Translations under genes and position numbers: made by a program
DNA from: Ceratodon purpureus
Lineage: Eukaryota; Streptophyta; Bryopsida; Pseudoditrichales; Ditrichaceae
Direction of reading: 5' to 3'
Length of the DNA: 64,000 bases
Assembly (NCBI GenBank): GCA_014871385.1
Contig: CM026433.1
Location: 3,050,474-3,114,473, forward strand
Shown here: positions 38,301 to 48,891 of the stretch, piece after piece
Layout of the letters: each line of letters starts with the position of its first letter
Numbering within the stretch: position 1 is the first letter of the stretch
The notes under the pieces: model-generated
The model's input: the letters and a program-made list of their open reading frames with translations, nothing else
What the model was told of the DNA's origin: nothing
The model's database searches: none

Positions 38301-40097
38301 TAAAAAGTAACACTCGATTGACAGAGTTCCAAAATCTGATTGTAGGCTAATGAGAGAGGAACCTAACATCTACTTTAAATATTTTTGAACTGGTCTTGGT
38401 CACTCGAGTTAAAATATTTCTCAAAACTAAGCCATGTGACTTTTTCTTTTCTTTTTTATACAAATTTTTAAATTTGATTTATTCTGTGATAACCCACACC
38501 TGGTATGTGAATGCACAATACAAACCTTGAGGAGGCTGGACGTGACTAGCGTGCTGCAAATCCAGCCGGTAACATTTGTTGGAAATTGCCATAACATGTA
38601 CGTCAGGTAGTCATCTGACACAGTATCTGGTACCACACAATACTGCCACCGTTCACAAATGTATACACGAATCACCAATTTGGTTCGAAATTCCGAGCTT
38701 CTAAAATTTCATTACATGAATTACATGCCCAGAACAGTCAGATTACAATAAATATTCGCTCGGCACTCTTAACTGCAACAGGGTTGAGCATGGATTTACA
38801 ATCCTGCGATGTGGTGAGTACCTGGAAATCCAGAGGGAAGTACAAAGGTTCGAAGGTATTGGGGTACTCGAATGGGCAACCCAAGGCTTTCTTGAACCTC
38901 CAAGGACTTTCCAGCGATACTTTCACTATCTGATGTATCCGTGTCTTCTTTACTCACAGCTAAAGATTGCTCGTCTGCCCAGTACCTACAGAACAGGCAT
39001 CGGAATTCTTGCATCAAAATACGACTATGGTTCTTCGTCTTGATGTTTCTGTTTAGTCTCAACATAATTTGGAACTGAACAATGAATAGTAATCAGTGCT
39101 TCCTCCAACCATAAGGGGTTCCAAAATACACATCATTCAGGATTTTCGTTAGTATCTTCTGTGAGACCATGACGCAAGGTTCTTTAAAATATAAGTAAGC
39201 ATTTGATTTCATCGTACCTCGTCACTAGCTGGCCATTCCGCCTCTCATGAAGCAAAAGTTTTCGACCCCGCCCGTTCTCTGCTGATACTCTGAAAAGGGG
39301 GAAAATCTTAGACGTTCAATACACTTGCACCTCATTTTCGTCTACATCGTGGAGATGTAGTGTTGGAAGACAAAGCGTCATTTCTTAGTGACCATAGGGA
39401 GAGGATAGGGAGCACAAAAGATGCGGTCAGCCAAGCACACTTAACTCATGACACTCTTGTGGATTAGCAGTGATCTCTGATTACAGTGTCCTTCCTCATT
39501 GACCAGGTTGATTGCTATCGGATTATCATTAGGTAGTTCCTAGGAATTATTCTATGAATTACTATTGACATGAAAGATGACAGAAATGGAGAGTAGCAAT
39601 GTACTCCAATTTGGACTAAATCCATTAATACTAGGCCTATTTTGAACAATGTCAAACTTGGAGTTCAAAATCGTACAAATCCTGCAAAGGTCATTGTTCA
39701 TGGAGGTACAAAATCAGCAAAGCAATTCAACCGGAATCCGACCGCGAACTGTTCGTGAAGAAACAACTTACACAGCCCGGTCATTATCTGGTCTGACACT
39801 GTCGTAGCTCGTAGTTGGACCAGAATCATTCGAGGAGCACCTGCTGTAACTCTTTCTTCTACTCTTTCTTCGACTTCTTGAAGACCCAACGCGACTAATA
39901 TCTTTACTAAAATGTGAAACGGGAAGCGCTAAAGTAGTGGGCGCACGATGTACAATCTGCTGACTGGACGTAGAAGGCCGCGGCTGTTGTCGTCCACAGT
40001 ACCATGCGACATAGCAGCTGCTCACAGCTGCCATCTCTCCGGAACCTCGATTCACTGTAATGCTCCGCCACTCATTCACGCCATCCACTCCATTCAA
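35368..40097 (-). CDS. RUS5: RUS5-type protein (root UVB sensitive family, DUF647), 15 exons
   Basis: RUS-family proteins are plant DUF647 proteins; the molecular role of RUS5 is not established. Exons (minus): 40097-39772, 39289-39218, 38985-38822, 38626-38526, 38233-38178, 38023-37977, 37732-37654, 37385-37313, 37167-37078, 36930-36871, 36739-36626, 36362-36302, 36196-36078, 35896-35801 and 35682-35368. All join in phase: 590 residues from 40097, or 569 from the second ATG at 40034, which begins MAAVSSCYVAWYCG and looks like a plastid transit peptide. Conserved blocks: DTVSDDYLTYMLWQFPTNV, GWICSTLVTSSLLK, AIKWVSKDGLGSVGRLFIGG, RFGSLFDEDPKQWRMYADFI, ATPLAPGSFLLLASLGNLTK and FRVIQNHFAVSENVGDVVAK. 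These match RUS5 closely, including the WQFPTNVTGWIC signature. The intron after exon 8 uses a GC donor (AAG|GCAAGC). Confidence 0.93.
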
Positions 40098-40520
40098 ATT
40101 TCAAGAAAATAATTCCCTACACTCACTTCAAGAACCAGCTCAGATCCTCAGATGACATTCAACACTCCTCCCTCCGATCCTCAGATGACATTCCGGCGCC
40201 AAACATTCTCAAAACATTCGGCAAAACCAGCCACAAGAAAATTTCGATCAAATTGCAAGAACCTCCAATTCTCGATATTCACATGGTCAGAGACAGTTCA
40301 ATCTCCCTCCTCCAATCCTCAAACAACATTCCACTACCAAAAACTCAAAATCCTCCCAACCTGAACAAACTGCAAAGCGATTTCATCAAAGCAATCCCCT
40401 ACACTTACATCCAGAACGACAGCTCAATTGTCGTCCTCCTCCAATCCTCAAAATCAAGTTCCCGCCGCCAAAACTCCAAAACCTCTCGTCATCGCCATAG
40501 CGCCATGTGGCCCCCTGCTG
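40060..40520. repeat. Three degenerate direct repeats at the RUS5 5' end
   Basis: A unit of roughly 130-150 bases built around CCTCCAATCCTCAAA and followed by a purine-rich AAAACTC segment recurs about three times with divergence. It overlaps the start of RUS5 and its upstream region. Confidence 0.5.
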
Positions 40521-40778
40521 CACAAGATAAGGCTCCGCCAACAAAATCTGCCAGTGAGGGGGTGCCAGGAGCCGCGTAGTGGTGAAGTGGTGACATAAGC
40601 GGGCGACGCCGAAGAGCCAGAGCAGTGCGTGTGCGGGGGACAATGGAGCAAAAAGGCGTGGCGTGGTGCCGTCGTCCTGTGGCGCCATCGCAGCTCCGCC
40701 ATAGCTGCCATCACCTTCATTCCCATGGCTGCGAACTGCACTTTTCCATCGCATTGCTTGACTGGAGTCTAAGCTCTC
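40520..40778. promoter_or_regulatory. GC-rich upstream region of RUS5 next to the Harbinger border
   Basis: The host DNA between RUS5 and the Harbinger left end at 40782. It is GC-rich and has no conserved open frame. It probably carries the RUS5 promoter, now abutting a transposon. Confidence 0.4.
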
Positions 40779-40781
40779 TTA
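40779..40781. repeat. TTA target-site duplication, left side of Harbinger
   Basis: TTA immediately before GGCCCAATTTACACATG; its partner is at 52583-52585. Confidence 0.8.
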
Positions 40782-41079
40782 GGCCCAATTTACACATGGG
40801 TCCCGATTGAGGGCCGGCCCGAACTCTCCACTTTTCAACCAATAGCATTGCTCCATTCTCTCAAATCGGGCCCAAGGGTTTTATACTAGGGCCCGTCCCA
40901 AGCATCACCATATCCTACATGGCAACTTATGTGGCAGTATTTTGGCGCCACCAAGTGGTGCAATCGGGGCAAGGTTTTCCGTGGCCCGAAGATGAAACTT
41001 GAACCCGATTGTGCACCTCCGTTGGATCCTTCAAATCCCCACCCTCCATTACTTTCTCTCTTCTCTCCTGTCTCTTGTC

Positions 41080-41175
41080 TGCGTTGCAGCAACAATTCGA
41101 GCTCCGAAGGATTTCCATCTTCTCAGCATTGCTGCAACAATTCGAGCTCTCAAGGATTTCCCTCTTTGTCACCTG
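41080..41175 (+). repeat. Tandem duplication in the Myb-gene leader
   Basis: The phrase CAACAATTCGAGCTC followed by AAGGATTTCC occurs twice about 45 bases apart in the leader of the Harbinger Myb gene. A donor-like CGGTAATG lies shortly after at about 41191, suggesting a 5' untranslated intron ending at CAG near 42071. Confidence 0.7.
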
Positions 41176-42080
41176 CATCGGAATTATTCGGTAATGTTTC
41201 TCATTTAATGCTTGGGCTGTTTTGATAGATGGGTATGCGCACAAGTCATTGTGAATGGATTCTTGCGGATGAGCTCGGGAGATGAAACGGCACGGCTGCT
41301 GTGTGCAGGAACAAAGATATGGTACACTGAATTTTGATTTCCTGGGTGCAATCTGAGAACTTAAGAAAGAAATGATTTAGCTTTGAGATTGAAATTGTGA
41401 CTTTCAGCCTTCAATGCCGATGAGAGTAGAGAATTATTTTCCCCACCAGTCTGTGAGGTCTCTGAATTCGTGTGGTCTGAGTCTTGGGTTTATTTTCAGC
41501 TGGGTACGATTCCAGATTCCTACACGGCACCATGGAGATTGGTGTCGTTTTTGTTTTTCTTTGGCACTGATGAAATTTTTCATTCTGAGCTTTAGTGAAA
41601 GGGGAGAATCTTTGCTGATGCAATTTCTTAACCTAAATTGAAGCGCCTGCAATCGTTCTCTGGGCTGGCATGTTTGAACAGCAATTTTCCGAAGCTGGGT
41701 ACTGAAAAAGAAAGTACCTCATTCTGTAAAACGTTGATGGTCGTTAGAAGAAGATTCAATTATGAGGTGAAACGGTAGTGAATTTCAGTTGGGGTTTTGT
41801 GAAATTCCCAGTTTTTATTACATTTCAGAATTTGTGTTATAGTTTTTGATTCTTAATGTTACAATTGATGTATCATGGGAATTTGTCTCTGTCTTGGCAT
41901 CATGGGATATGTGTATGTACAACGCAGTATGGTTTGCTTAGTGAATTTCAAGGTCAGATTCAAAGTAGAATTTGAAGATCAGATTCAGAGTAGAATTTGA
42001 AGTCGTAGTTAAACTTGTAATTTTCTGAGAGGTTCAAATGACTCATTCACAAATGTGGTTGATGTGTGCAGAGTAAGAAC

Positions 42081-45000
42081 ATGGCAGGAAACAATGATGC
42101 GTCTGTGGCTACAAAAAGGAACGTGCTCAGGGAGGAGGCCAATGAGGATAATGACGTTAAGGTAGTGGCCGCACCTCCCCCAAAGAAGGCTAAAAAACAA
42201 CCTAAGTTGAAAGAACCCAAAACCGAAGATGAAGATAACAAACGGAATTGGCTCGATAGTGAGGTTGAAACCTTAATTCAACTAAGGGGAGAAATGCAGC
42301 CGGAGTTCCAGAAGAATGCAAAAAAACAAGGTACTTTCTAATTCTTCTTCAGTTCATATGTGGAGTGCTTTCGAATGTGGTATCGCAGATGGTGCGGAAT
42401 AGGTGCACACACAGTAGCAGATTTGGTTTTAAAACAATTCGTGACGTTTCGGTTGACGATAGATTCCAAAAGTCAGGTGAATCTCAGCAACTGCTTATAA
42501 ACTAGAAGAGCTGCGTCTGTAGTAAGTCAACTTCATGAAGTTATCTACATTTTTATCACGAAGGTCGATCACAGCATACTTTCCAGAGACTCTACCTCTT
42601 TGTGACAGCGGAAAAGTCATAGCCCTTGAATCTAACTAGTAAATCTTTCTTGGAAGTTAACAAGTTCTGAGTTTTGGTGCTTCTTGTGTTTAGATTCGGT
42701 GTTTGCTTTTTAAAGCATGCCGTCGGTGATGTGTAGTGATATGAGTGTCTTGTGTCAAGTACACATTGTACAGCCAATGTCTTGTGTAACTATCGGCTCT
42801 GTTTGTGCACGCTTGACCCTCTTAGTGAAAGGTTGAAGTCTACAGGCATACCGTTTTAGTTTTTCTCCACCTGGGTTATTGATTGGTTCCATGTATCGTT
42901 TTTCGAACATCTGCTTGAGCATTTTATCTCTTCTTGAACAGTGTTTTGCAGTCACATAAGGAGGACGTGTCGTAGTATTGTATCATATTATTATTTGAAA
43001 CCGTTGTTAAAAGTTTCATTTGAATTCGGAGTCTGATCTTTCAGTTTTAAATGATGTTGAAAGTTGTTAGTGAATACATCAGTGACATATGTGTCGGCTT
43101 GTCCGAGTGAGGGAGCGAGTCAATTAGTGAGCTGGTCATGCTATTACTAAGGAATAAAGTAGTGAATGCAAATCTGGATTACTTCTTTTTAATGTAAATT
43201 CCATCTATGATACCGTGAAGTTGGAATACGGACATGCAGATCACATATAAGTGGCCTGTATTAAGTGATCTACATGAACTTGGCTGAAACTCATATTCAC
43301 GTACACAATTTCCATTCATAGTTCAAATTGCAAGTGGCTTGTTGCTTAAGCTTTCATGTTTACTTTATAATACAGCTTTCGGAACTTGGACTCTGTTTTG
43401 ACAACCTTTACTGGTCTTAGCTTCTGCTTCTGAGTCCATTGATGTGGTGAGGAGAGTCCGGGTGTTTTGTAATGTATCTGTTTTTTTTTTGGGTGTAGAG
43501 AGGCTTGCAGATTTGCCACTAATTAAATTGCAACAAGAGTAGGAGTCTCTACATTTAAATTCACAGGATGGGATCATTCACAGCAAATGTCATTGTTGTT
43601 TTGAACGCAACTGTCACTACTAGAAAATCAGGGTGTGAATCAACTAGTGGGGAAGAGAAGTCAGTTGATGTGGGGTCTTGAATCGGACAAGTTGATTCAC
43701 ACACAGGGAAGAGGTTTTACTTGATTTAGAGCTTGGAAATCTAAGTCCTCCACATGTGCGTCCAACGTGGACTTGCTGATGACTAGGATGATGACTCAAC
43801 ATATGACCGGGCAATCCGATGTGGCATCATCTCAAGACATAGATTTCAATTTAAACTTAGGGCGTAGATTTCAGTATATACTCAGGATGTAGATTTCAAA
43901 ATGAACTTGGAACATAGATTTCAATGTAAATTGATATATATATAGAATTTTTTTTATTTTCATTTTAGGCCAAATGTTGCACAGTAATAGATATGAGGTT
44001 TAGATGAAATGTCCCAATGGAATACCAATATGAATTCAAAGTGTCATCTTTATTTATATTTCATAATATGTGTACAATGAAGATTTTGGCATCATGTCGT
44101 TCAATCTATGTTCTAGCATACGTCTAATCTACAACATATCTAGATTCACTTGCCCTTTCTACAAAAACAGAAATGGCTGCTGCAGATAGAACAATATGCA
44201 CAATTAGACGCTATACAATTGTGGCACCGGAGATCCTAAAATATCCTAAACTCTCCTCCTAAACAAGCTTGAACAACGTGTTCACATCTCCAATTGTCGT
44301 AATCTCCTCAAACGACAACGTCACCTGAACATCCACAACCCAGAAGCCAGTCATAAGAGCTCACAACACCAACCACACCACCATGAACCCTACCACCGCA
44401 ACCTCTCTTGACATCCATGCTCCCACACAAAGTCCAGTACTGCTACTGCGCTTGCCAAACAACTCAAGCCAGCAATCCGAGCCGCAAAACAAGACTCTCC
44501 AACCGCCACGGCCGTCTGTCCATGTGACTGTCTGTGTGACTGTCTCGAAAGACACCAAAGACACCACAATTGCGCCCCAGAAATTCACAACAGAAACAGA
44601 GCTACTACCAGTACAGTACCACTCACCAACTTCGAGTCATACACTCTCAGGTTCACACCGTTGCTCGCCGCATTCTTGGCAATCTTCTCGGCCTTTCCTT
44701 CGCCCACCATCACCTTCACCGTGTCAAAGAATGGAGCAGATCCCGTCTCCAGCCCCAGCTTTCTCGCTCCCGCGCTGAACACCGCCGCCAACCCATAAAA
44801 TGTAATTTATTCCATAAAATGTAATTATGGAATAAATATATCAAGCATTCTTAGAATGAAAAATACTGATCACCCTCCGACTCCTAGACTCGAAGGCCAT
44901 ATTAAGAACCACTTTCGAAAACGGCTTGTGGTACTCTTCATGTACATTCGAAGCTCTAAATCTGATTACTTGACCATCCATAGAATAGCTTTCAATAACG

Positions 45001-48000
45001 ATTAACATGCACTTATAGACTCTCGTTCTCTGTAGCGGACGTCCCTGGTTCAAAACTATGAAGAATCAGACTCACCTTGTTGAGAGTACGCACTGCCGCA
45101 AAACGCAAAACCGGCTTAGATGAGCTCAAAAACAATTGCAATACGGTTATAGCGGGCGTGAGCTCTCTGCTAGTAACACCACTCAATTCCGTGATTGCAC
45201 GAGCAGCCTCAAACATGACCATATCTGTCTTGTTCCTCAGGCAGATTTCTAAGAAATCATAGAATGGTCTGTCCCCAGTCATTGTATTTGGCCCTGATTC
45301 TGCAATTACCTGAGGTCGTGTCCAATTTAAACGCCATTGTTAAAATCACTGATTTCTAATTCTTAGTCCTTCTGGGATGATTTGAAGGCAGTTTACTTGA
45401 TACAAAGAGACTCTTGATGTTATATGCGCAAAGAGCATTCAAAAGAGAGGTAACAGAAAGCTCCAACCATTTCAGTCGAAGTCCGGGAGGCATTCTACTA
45501 GATAAAACTAAACTAGTAATGTTGCTGTACCTGGCTTGTGTAGCGAATGAGTAGGCATTGGGCTAGGGGAGACCGTACGCTCCCCCTAGTAAGGCCGCTC
45601 ACCAACTTGCTTAGAGCCAATCGATCATTCTGACGGATCTGCAAATGACACAAAACAACATTACAAATGCAGTTGCAGAACTTAAAAATTGAGGCACTAG
45701 TCGATAAGAAATGCAAATATAGATATATGTTTGCCTAGATTAATGCAAATTAAAACAACAAATAGTATCACCACAAGCACTTCCAAATTTATATCTCAGA
45801 TATTCTAAAATGGAATCGTTTTGGTCAATTTTCTTGAGAACTGGCTCATCATGAACAAGAAAAACACGGGTACAAAAGAAACCAGACCTGATGAAGCAAT
45901 GCCAAACCGTGGAACTGGACAAGCGGTGCCTTCGATTGAACGGCCTCTTGAACTTCATTGCTCCATCGCTTTACGATCTCAGGATTGCTCTAAAAGAACA
46001 CATTTTACAAATGAGCGAAAGAAACATCATAACTTGATCCTTAAATAGCCATTGCTTGAGTGCTCAGCGAATAAAATGAAATTCGTAAAAAGTGATTTCC
46101 AATTCCAGGACAAACAAACGGAATTTAAAATTTAGAAACTGTTGCATGATGCTGAGAATTCGACAGTTCTACTCAGTCAGAACATCCTTGACGACATTGT
46201 GACGAGCTCAGATGTTAGACCACTAAGGAAGTTCCTGAGAATATTACCTGAAGAAGATGGATACCGCTGACAAGTGCAGCACTCGAGACAACAGGATTCT
46301 TGTCCACAACAGCCTGCTTAAGATACCGCTCAATTTGGCCTAATAGGCCACCATCGGTGATTCTGCACAGCACCCGTATGGCATTTGCGCGATAAAGGTC
46401 TGTCTTGCTGTTCATGTCCTTCATTAAAGAGCTTGTTACAATAATGACCTGCAACAGACCGGTGCTCGTCAATTTTCTGCTTGGCCTTGATTAGAAAAAC
46501 ACTGTTCGCGATGGTCGTCACACCCTCCGGTCCGTGGTACACTGCGTACATCGCCCCCATGTTCGCCAACAAAGCCTGCCCAAATGCGCAATGCCACACC
46601 TCAGTTCTTCCCGGCCATCACAAGCCAGCCAATTCATCACAACCGCAGGCCATGACGCTCAGACATTACTTAATTTCTTCAACCAAGCACAACAAAGAAC
46701 TAGAGTTCCTCAACATTAGTTCAACCAGCCACCCTCGCCAAGTCACCACCATCAATCAATTCACACTCACCTGAGCGGTGCAGATGTTGCTCGTCGCCTT
46801 GTCACGACGAACAAGCTGCTCGCGAGTCTGCATCGTCATTCGCAGGCATGGCTTTCCCGTTGCCCACATAACATCCTAAAAACCCCAAACTCTCCAGCTA
46901 ATCTAATCTCTCCTGACACAACAACACCTACTGCTCAAGCCGAGAATTCCACAACACCCTAGCCTTCACTTACATACATACACAGAGAATAAAAACCTAA
47001 TCATAAAATCCGAATTACTCTTTCATCCTGGTACCACAAACCCTAGAAAAGACTCGTCTGTGACGACCCAGTGAAGGAAGAGGTGAGGATGGGGTTGTGG
47101 AGAAGAGTAGACGGGGTACGTACCATGTGCGGGAGAGCTCTTCTACCATCTTGCTAGAAACGTTTCTTTTGTTGCAACTTAGGGTTTGATTCCAGGGTAT
47201 GATGAGAACAGAGCAGAGGAAGAGGGAGGACGTAAGGCCACGCGACTAGGGTGCTCTCTCCTTACCGTGCATCCTGGAATAACTTATGTCGATCTAGGCT
47301 GTTGGGTCGGTGATATGGTCTGTTCGTATCCACACTAATTGCAAAAAAATGTTTAAACAAAAAAATTACTTTCTGGAAGCTGTGAGCCTGTGAAACGGAT
47401 ATTCCAGCGTGTCTCTTAAGCTATGCCACGTAATCATTCCTCTTGGCTCTGTTAATTGTAGTTAGCACATTTCACTTGATCTTGCGCAGGCCCAAGCTCA
47501 TCAGTTGATCATTAGTTGTTTCAGAAAAATAACCAAGTGGTATACCCTGCCGCTGTTGGACCTAAGAGACTCTACTTGATTTTTACTTGATTTTTACAGC
47601 GTTTTCTAGTAGTGTGTCTGTACCTTGAGAGACGTGAGCCTAAATTAAAGTCCCTGTAATCTTTATAATTTTTGGTATCCCAATGGCATGGTTAACTTCA
47701 TGGTTAACTACCGTACGGGTCGGACGTAGCCCATTTGTAAAATGTCAGGGAATGTTTTGTCAGACACACTTGTAAGAAGTGGATGAGGTGGGTTTATGGT
47801 ATTTTGCAAGAGCTCGTAGGAAGTGCTTTCTGAAAATTTGAATACAGATTTCTTGTGTCGGTGATTTACTCATGCTTAAACCAGACTAGCAGGGGCAGGA
47901 TCGTCGAAGGCAACTCAGTGATAGTACTTTGCTTGTATTTCTTGGTTAGTGTGTTCTGAGCGTGAGAGTAGTCGCATTCTGCAGTGACTATTTGTTGGCT

Positions 48001-48891
48001 AGTTCACCAATTAACATGCTTACCGGTTGTTTTTCTGTAACCGAAGCTTGTCAGAAGTTGATTCTATCAACAAGAATAATTAGATGCTTTCAATTAAATG
48101 CCAGAAAGGTTTGTGGTTATCCATACGAGTTCATCTGTTTCAGACACTGTGTTTGAAGTGTTTTCATATTCTACGAACCTTGAGAAAGGGGAAACCTTTT
48201 CTACGAGGTTTGTTCTTCATTTAAGTTCATAGTTAGTGTTGCCTATTGGAAGTTTTCATTATGGTATGCCAGAATAGGACAAATGTAGTGGATTATGTGA
48301 TGGACATTCTGCACTTTACTTTTGATGATGTTGCAAAAGTCATCCTATTTGTATGTTTTTGAGTTCCTGTCTTTCACAGCTCACTTCTAATTTTATCAAT
48401 ATTCATGTGGTTCAGGAGTGAACATGTGGTTGAAGTTGCACTCGAGGCTTTTATGCTTCATTCCTAACTTCAAGAAGACACAAAAGGCTTGCAAGAACAA
48501 ATTTCTGGATGTTTTTAAGACATACAAGGAAGATAAGCAAGCAAACAGCATTTCTGGTGAGTCACGTCACACATGCAAGTTCTATGATGCGATGGATACG
48601 TGGTATCATCACAACGGGGTTGTGGTGAAACACATTTCCGCTTCCATTGACGACACAAGCAATCCACATGCTACTGGAGAAGAGGACAAGGAGGAAAATG
48701 AGGAGTCAATGCCTACTTCAACAACTACAGAGACAAAGGTGCCTACAAAGATGAAATTTCAGGAGAAATCTCTAGATCTCATCTCCCAACTTGTAGACAA
48801 CAGTAAGAACATGGCTCATAGTATGGACGTGGCCAATGGATTCATGGGGAATCTGGATATGCACATGGAGAAGCTTATTGAGAAGCTGTAA
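42081..48891 (+). CDS. Harbinger ORF1: Myb/SANT-trihelix DNA-binding protein
   Basis: In PIF/Harbinger elements a Myb/SANT-like protein binds the element ends and recruits the transposase. Exon 1 is 42081-42330; it follows a leader acceptor at about 42071. Exon 2 is 48416-48891. They join at phase 1 to 726 nt (241 residues). The N terminus is basic and acidic, with a [11 protein letters not shown] nuclear-localisation-like run. The trihelix domain spans the junction: [20 protein letters not shown], then FQKNAKKQ, then [20 protein letters not shown] and [17 protein letters not shown]. The C terminus ([20 protein letters not shown], ending MEKLIEKL) looks like a helical or coiled-coil dimerisation tail. 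The intron is 6085 bases because a 4-kb CACTA element sits in it. It could also be a host trihelix gene, but its position inside Harbinger ends argues for ORF1. Confidence 0.8.
43612..43614. repeat. TGT target-site duplication, left side of CACTA
   Basis: TGT directly before CACTACTAGAAAA; its partner is at 47615-47617. Confidence 0.9.
43835..43935 (+). repeat. Short tandem repeat in the CACTA left arm
   Basis: About four degenerate copies of a roughly 28-bp unit containing CATAGATTTCA or GTAGATTTCA followed by ACTTAGG-like sequence. Confidence 0.7.
44262..44794 (-). pseudogene. Glycine decarboxylase P-protein fragment, downstream part
   Basis: Captured piece of the mitochondrial glycine cleavage P-protein gene. 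From 44794 to 44627 it reads [20 protein letters not shown], then [13 protein letters not shown] and [12 protein letters not shown], ending at donor GGTGAGT. After a 302-bp intron, 44324 to about 44262 reads [20 protein letters not shown] before homology ends at a TAG. In the intact protein GLAAVFSAG directly follows the block at 46503-46575, so a foreign piece was inserted between them. Far too short to function: the full protein is about 1000 residues. Confidence 0.88.
45076..46448 (-). pseudogene. Coatomer subunit gamma fragment (four exons, introns kept)
   Basis: Coatomer gamma is part of the COPI coat for Golgi-ER vesicles. Exons 46448-46248 ([20 protein letters not shown]), 45989-45888 ([20 protein letters not shown]), 45638-45531 ([20 protein letters not shown]) and 45309-45076 ([20 protein letters not shown], then [20 protein letters not shown]) all begin after AG and end before GT and keep the original phases. 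They cover roughly residues 100-330 of a protein of about 880. Upstream and downstream exons are absent. Retained introns show acquisition at the DNA level rather than through mRNA. It lies within the GLDC fragment. Confidence 0.9.
46503..46875 (-). pseudogene. Glycine decarboxylase P-protein fragment, upstream part
   Basis: Exon 46875-46771 reads [20 protein letters not shown], then ATSNICTAQ, ending at donor GTGAGT. The next exon starts at 46575 with [20 protein letters not shown] and is cut off after about TTIAN (near 46503). The missing continuation (about RVH) and the rest of the exon are found at 44794 and below, on the far side of the coatomer gamma insert. Reading directly from this exon into the coatomer segment shifts frame and stops, so no fusion protein is expected without further splicing. 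Confidence 0.9.
46876..47600 (-). other. CACTA right arm, possible captured leader or exon
   Basis: Intron-like sequence precedes the GLDC exon at 46875. Farther up, the minus strand carries AAGATGGTAGAAGAGCTCTC followed by CGCACATG and a donor-like GTACGTAC (about 47155-47120), preceded by leader-like sequence. This could be a captured first exon and promoter of a third gene, but the short peptide (MVEELSRT) is not diagnostic. Confidence 0.25.
47615..47617. repeat. TGT target-site duplication, right side of CACTA
   Basis: TGT directly after TTTTCTAGTAGTG; its partner is at 43612-43614. Confidence 0.9.

Larger units (their letters stand above)
43615..47614 (-). mobile_element. Non-autonomous CACTA (EnSpm) element with captured host-gene fragments
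   Basis: The left end is CACTACTAGAAAATC and the right end read inward is CACTACTAGAAAACG, giving a perfect 13-bp terminal inverted repeat. It is flanked by TGT on both sides, the 3-bp duplication of CACTA elements. Subterminal sequences repeat short motifs (AGTTGAT, CTTGATTT). The element is exactly 4000 bp and has no transposase. Its interior is minus-strand fragments of glycine decarboxylase P protein and coatomer gamma with their introns. It therefore looks like a Pack-CACTA, a non-autonomous element that acquired host DNA. Confidence 0.92.

Noticed and set aside
40386..40754. GC-rich open frames upstream of RUS5 as a separate gene
   Set aside because: Several overlapping frames are open because of base composition; none has a recognisable motif or splice structure.
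45076..46448. Functional coatomer gamma gene
   Set aside because: Only four internal exons are present, with no start or end, and they lie within a GLDC exon inside a CACTA element.
46330..46599. GLDC-coatomer fusion protein
   Set aside because: The GLDC frame runs into the coatomer segment out of phase and stops, so direct read-through gives no coatomer sequence.
42081..48891. Host trihelix transcription factor gene disrupted by a CACTA element
   Set aside because: The gene lies between matched Harbinger ends with TTA duplications, and a Myb/trihelix protein is the expected partner of the transposase in the same element. ORF1 of the transposon is the simpler reading.
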